64,000 nt of DNA. Source: Paracoccaceae bacterium. Lineage in GTDB: Bacteria > Pseudomonadota > Alphaproteobacteria > Rhodobacterales > Rhodobacteraceae. Each line of letters opens with the position of its first letter. Positions within the stretch are counted from its first letter, which is position 1. The notes beneath the pieces are model-generated. The model saw only the letters and a program-made list of their open reading frames with translations. It was not told the DNA's origin and ran no database searches. The stretch spans positions 62,001 to 126,000 of the forward strand of contig JAMWZC010000001.1 in the NCBI GenBank assembly GCA_024304985.1, written 5' to 3'. The position numbers and the translations under genes are program-made. Below, piece by piece: positions 62,153 to 64,000 of this stretch.

Positions 62153-63310
62153 TTACAGCTCGACGATCCTGACATCGCTGCCCTTGGCGGACAGGGCGAT
62201 CTTGCCCTCGCACAGGCGCAGCGCATCGGTGCCGAACACCTCGGCCCGCCAGCCACGCAGCGCGGGCACGTCCCGCTCGCCTGCGGCAATCGCATCCAGA
62301 TCGGCGCTCGATGCGATCAGCTTGGAGGCCACGCCCGAATCTTCTGTCTTGGCTTTCAGCAGCACCCGCAGCAGATCGGCCAGCGCCGGGTTGACCTGCA
62401 TCTTCTCGCGGCTCAGGTCAGGGCGCGGGTAATCCTCGGGCGGGCACTCCATCCCGGCCTTGATCGCCGCCAGAATCCCGTCCGCAATCTCACCCTTGCG
62501 CGCCTCGCGCAGCAGCAGGCGCGACCGGCCCAGATCGTTCATCGTCACCGGCTTGGTCGAGGCCAGTTCCACCAGCGCATCATCCTTGTAGACGCGGCTG
62601 CGCGGGATATCGTTGGATTGGGCATATTCCTCGCGGAACCGCGCCAGTTCGCGCACGATGGCCAGAAACTTGCCGGATGTGGTGCGCGTCTTGACCCGCT
62701 CCCACGCCTCTTCCGGGCGCGCGATATAGGTCTCGGGGTTGGTCAGGATTTCCAACTCCTCCTCGACCCACTTCGCGCGGTCCGTCTTTTTCAGCTCTTT
62801 GGCCAGATATTCATAGACCTTGCGCAGATGGGTCACATCCGCCAGCGCATAGATCTTCTGCGCCTCGCTCAACGGGCGGCGCGACCAATCGGTAAAGCGG
62901 GATGATTTGTCCACGCTGGCCTTGGCGATCTTCTTGACCAGTGTCTCGTAACCTGCCTGTTCGCCAAAGCCGCAGACCATCGCCGCGACCTGCGTGTCGA
63001 ACAGTGGCGTCGGAAAGACCCGCGCATTGACGAAAAAGATCTCAAGGTCCTGCCGCGCTGCGTGGAACACCTTCACCACATTGGTGTCGCGGAACAGCTC
63101 ATAGAGCGGCTCCAGCGACAGCCCATCCACCAGCGGATCGACCAGTGCGGCGGTGCTGTCATCCGTCCCCGGCATCGCCATCTGGATCAGGCAGAGTTTG
63201 GAATAATAGGTCCGTTCGCGCAGGAATTCGGTATCGAGCGTGACATAGGGGTGGCGGCGCGCCTCGGTGCAGAAGTCGGCAAGCTCTTCGGTCGTGGTGA
63301 TCGTTCTCAT
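62153..63310 (-). CDS. rnd: Ribonuclease D
   Basis: This 3'-5' exonuclease trims tRNA precursors. The 385-residue protein has the DEDDy sites: VTLDTEFLRERTY, VFHAARQDLEIF and KIYALADVTHL (Tyr and last Asp), followed by an HRDC-like helical domain near residue 210. Starting at ATG 63308-63310 (MRTITTTEEL) fits the family; an open frame extends upstream but is not supported. Confidence 0.94.
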   Translation of the reverse strand: MRTITTTEELADFCTEARRHPYVTLDTEFLRERTYYSKLCLIQMAMPGTDDSTAALVDPLVDGLSLEPLYELFRDTNVVKVFHAARQDLEIFFVNARVFPTPLFDTQVAAMVCGFGEQAGYETLVKKIAKASVDKSSRFTDWSRRPLSEAQKIYALADVTHLRKVYEYLAKELKKTDRAKWVEEELEILTNPETYIARPEEAWERVKTRTTSGKFLAIVRELARFREEYAQSNDIPRSRVYKDDALVELASTKPVTMNDLGRSRLLLREARKGEIADGILAAIKAGMECPPEDYPRPDLSREKMQVNPALADLLRVLLKAKTEDSGVASKLIASSADLDAIAAGERDVPALRGWRAEVFGTDALRLCEGKIALSAKGSDVRIVEL

Positions 63311-63493
63311 CAATGGCCCTGTCTCGGCGGCACCACGAGGGACGCGGCGCAAGTCAATGGGTCTTACGCCATTGTTGCGCCAAAGGAAAGTCTGCTGGCG
63401 GATAGGCCCGCAGAGCGTGAAGAAGCCGGTGACATTCGTTAAGAAGCCCTGAACACAGCCGCGTAACCCTCTGATAAGGCATGACCCGTAAAT

Positions 63494-63510
63494 TGTCCCA
63501 TCATGGGACA
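63494..63510. promoter_or_regulatory. 17-base palindrome TGTCCCAT-C-ATGGGACA
   Basis: Perfect 8-base arms around one base, 100 bases before the MFS gene. A TTGACA at 63547-63552 stands downstream. The rest of the 300-base gap (63311-63610) shows nothing else. It resembles a dimeric repressor site, but the repressor is unknown. Confidence 0.5.
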
Positions 63511-63610
63511 GCGGACCAATGACCTTTGCGGGCGGCTTTTCTGTCCTTGACATTCCCCCGCCTTGCGCGCCCCGATACGGCCAGCCAATCACCACCAAGA
63601 CTGCCCCCGA

Positions 63611-64000
63611 ATGCCCCTGCCCTTCATCGCCCATAACCCCGACCGCTGGCTCCACCTGCGCCTCGTGATCGGGGTCGGCATCACGCAGATCATCGGCTTC
63701 GGCACGATCTTCTATGCCTTCGGCAGCGTGGTCCCCGCCCTGTCGGCCGATCTGGGGATCAGTCCCGGCACAGCCTTCGCCGCCTTCTCACTGGCGCTGC
63801 TTGTGGGCGCGCTGGCCGCCCCCACGGCGGGACGCCTTGTCGATCAGCATGGCGCGCGGATGGTGATGTCCGCAGGCTCGGTTGTGGCGGCGCTCTCGCT
63901 GATCGCTCTCTCGCAGGCCCAAAGCCTCATCAGCCTCGGCCTCGCCCTCATCGCGGTCGAGGTGACGGCGACGCTGGTTCTCTATGACGCCGCCTTCGCA
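63611..64000 (+). CDS. MFS transporter (5' part; runs off the window)
   Basis: The frame opens at ATG 63611 and continues to the edge (130 codons). It shows three or four membrane helices: LVIGVGITQIIGFGTIFYAF, the segment ending with FAAFSLALLVGALAAPTAGR, and VVAALSLIALS. The loop after helix 2 is GRLVDQHGARMV, the MFS G-x3-D-x2-G-x-R motif. The substrate cannot be stated. Confidence 0.85.
   Translation, partial: MPLPFIAHNPDRWLHLRLVIGVGITQIIGFGTIFYAFGSVVPALSADLGISPGTAFAAFSLALLVGALAAPTAGRLVDQHGARMVMSAGSVVAALSLIALSQAQSLISLGLALIAVEVTATLVLYDAAFA

Overview
The window is a 64 kb chromosomal segment of a GC-rich alphaproteobacterium, almost certainly a member of the Rhodobacteraceae/Roseobacter group. 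The main pointers are the circularly permuted two-piece tmRNA, the alpha-type SspB, a CckA-type hybrid kinase, an F1-ATPase zeta inhibitor, the trgA-trgB-cysK locus and a direct-repeat SOS box (GTTC-N7-GTTC) in front of recA. No phage, transposon, IS element, CRISPR array or plasmid gene is visible. Nearly all of the DNA is ordinary chromosomal coding sequence.

Layout. 1-2849 (minus): the envelope/translation operon pyrH-frr-uppS-cdsA, with cdsA cut by the window edge. 2964-4868 (plus): miaA and an AraC-type regulator. 5111-11669 (plus): a family-5 (peptide-type) ABC importer made of a Tat-exported binding protein, two permeases and a fused double ATPase, followed by a small ABM-domain protein; inverted repeats built on GCGACA lie in front of it. 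11666-16093: a lytic transglycosylase, ssb, a site-2 protease with CBS domains, and typA/bipA. 16104-21216 (minus): a histidine-phosphatase pseudogene broken by one nonsense codon, two tandem DUF1330 genes, alaS and recA. 21414-25947: a sulfotransferase-like gene, cckA, an RsmB-like RNA methyltransferase and tRNA-Ser(GGA).

26169-40513: an AI-2E-type permease, then a 13 kb stretch read entirely on the minus strand. In transcription order it holds DUF2182, DUF1326, DinB, acuI, a class V aminotransferase, phrB (photolyase), cfa (cyclopropane synthase), trgA, trgB, cysK, an MscS channel and alaX. Much of it looks like a stress and detoxification neighbourhood: tellurite, oxidised lipid, UV damage, acrylate and osmotic shock. 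A divergent GntR regulator with two near-identical palindromes sits at its head. 41432-45593 (plus): tmRNA (tag ANDNRAPVTMAA), a chromate transporter, sspB (adaptor for tmRNA-tagged proteins), fumC, and two small overlapping genes (DUF4169 and a ribbon-helix-helix protein).

45582-52279: cytochrome P450, a membrane alpha/beta hydrolase, ccdA, tusA, and rne (RNase E with a large acidic insertion). 52776-57718 (minus): purC-purS-purQ and the two-component pair dctB-dctD, whose regulator lacks the sigma-54 contact motif. 57875-61393: the zeta inhibitor, a homocysteine methyltransferase, a corrinoid protein and a DUF1638 gene, which together look like parts of a split cobalamin-dependent methionine synthase, and sufE. 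61494-64000: a lipoprotein, RNase D and the start of an MFS transporter.

The best leads are the DUF2182-DUF1326-DinB/GntR unit, the DctD without GAFTGA, the split methionine synthase cluster with an 18-bp perfect inverted repeat over a stop codon, the tmRNA/SspB pairing, and the tellurite/photolyase/CFA region. All functions come from reading motifs in the translated sequence; no database search was run.
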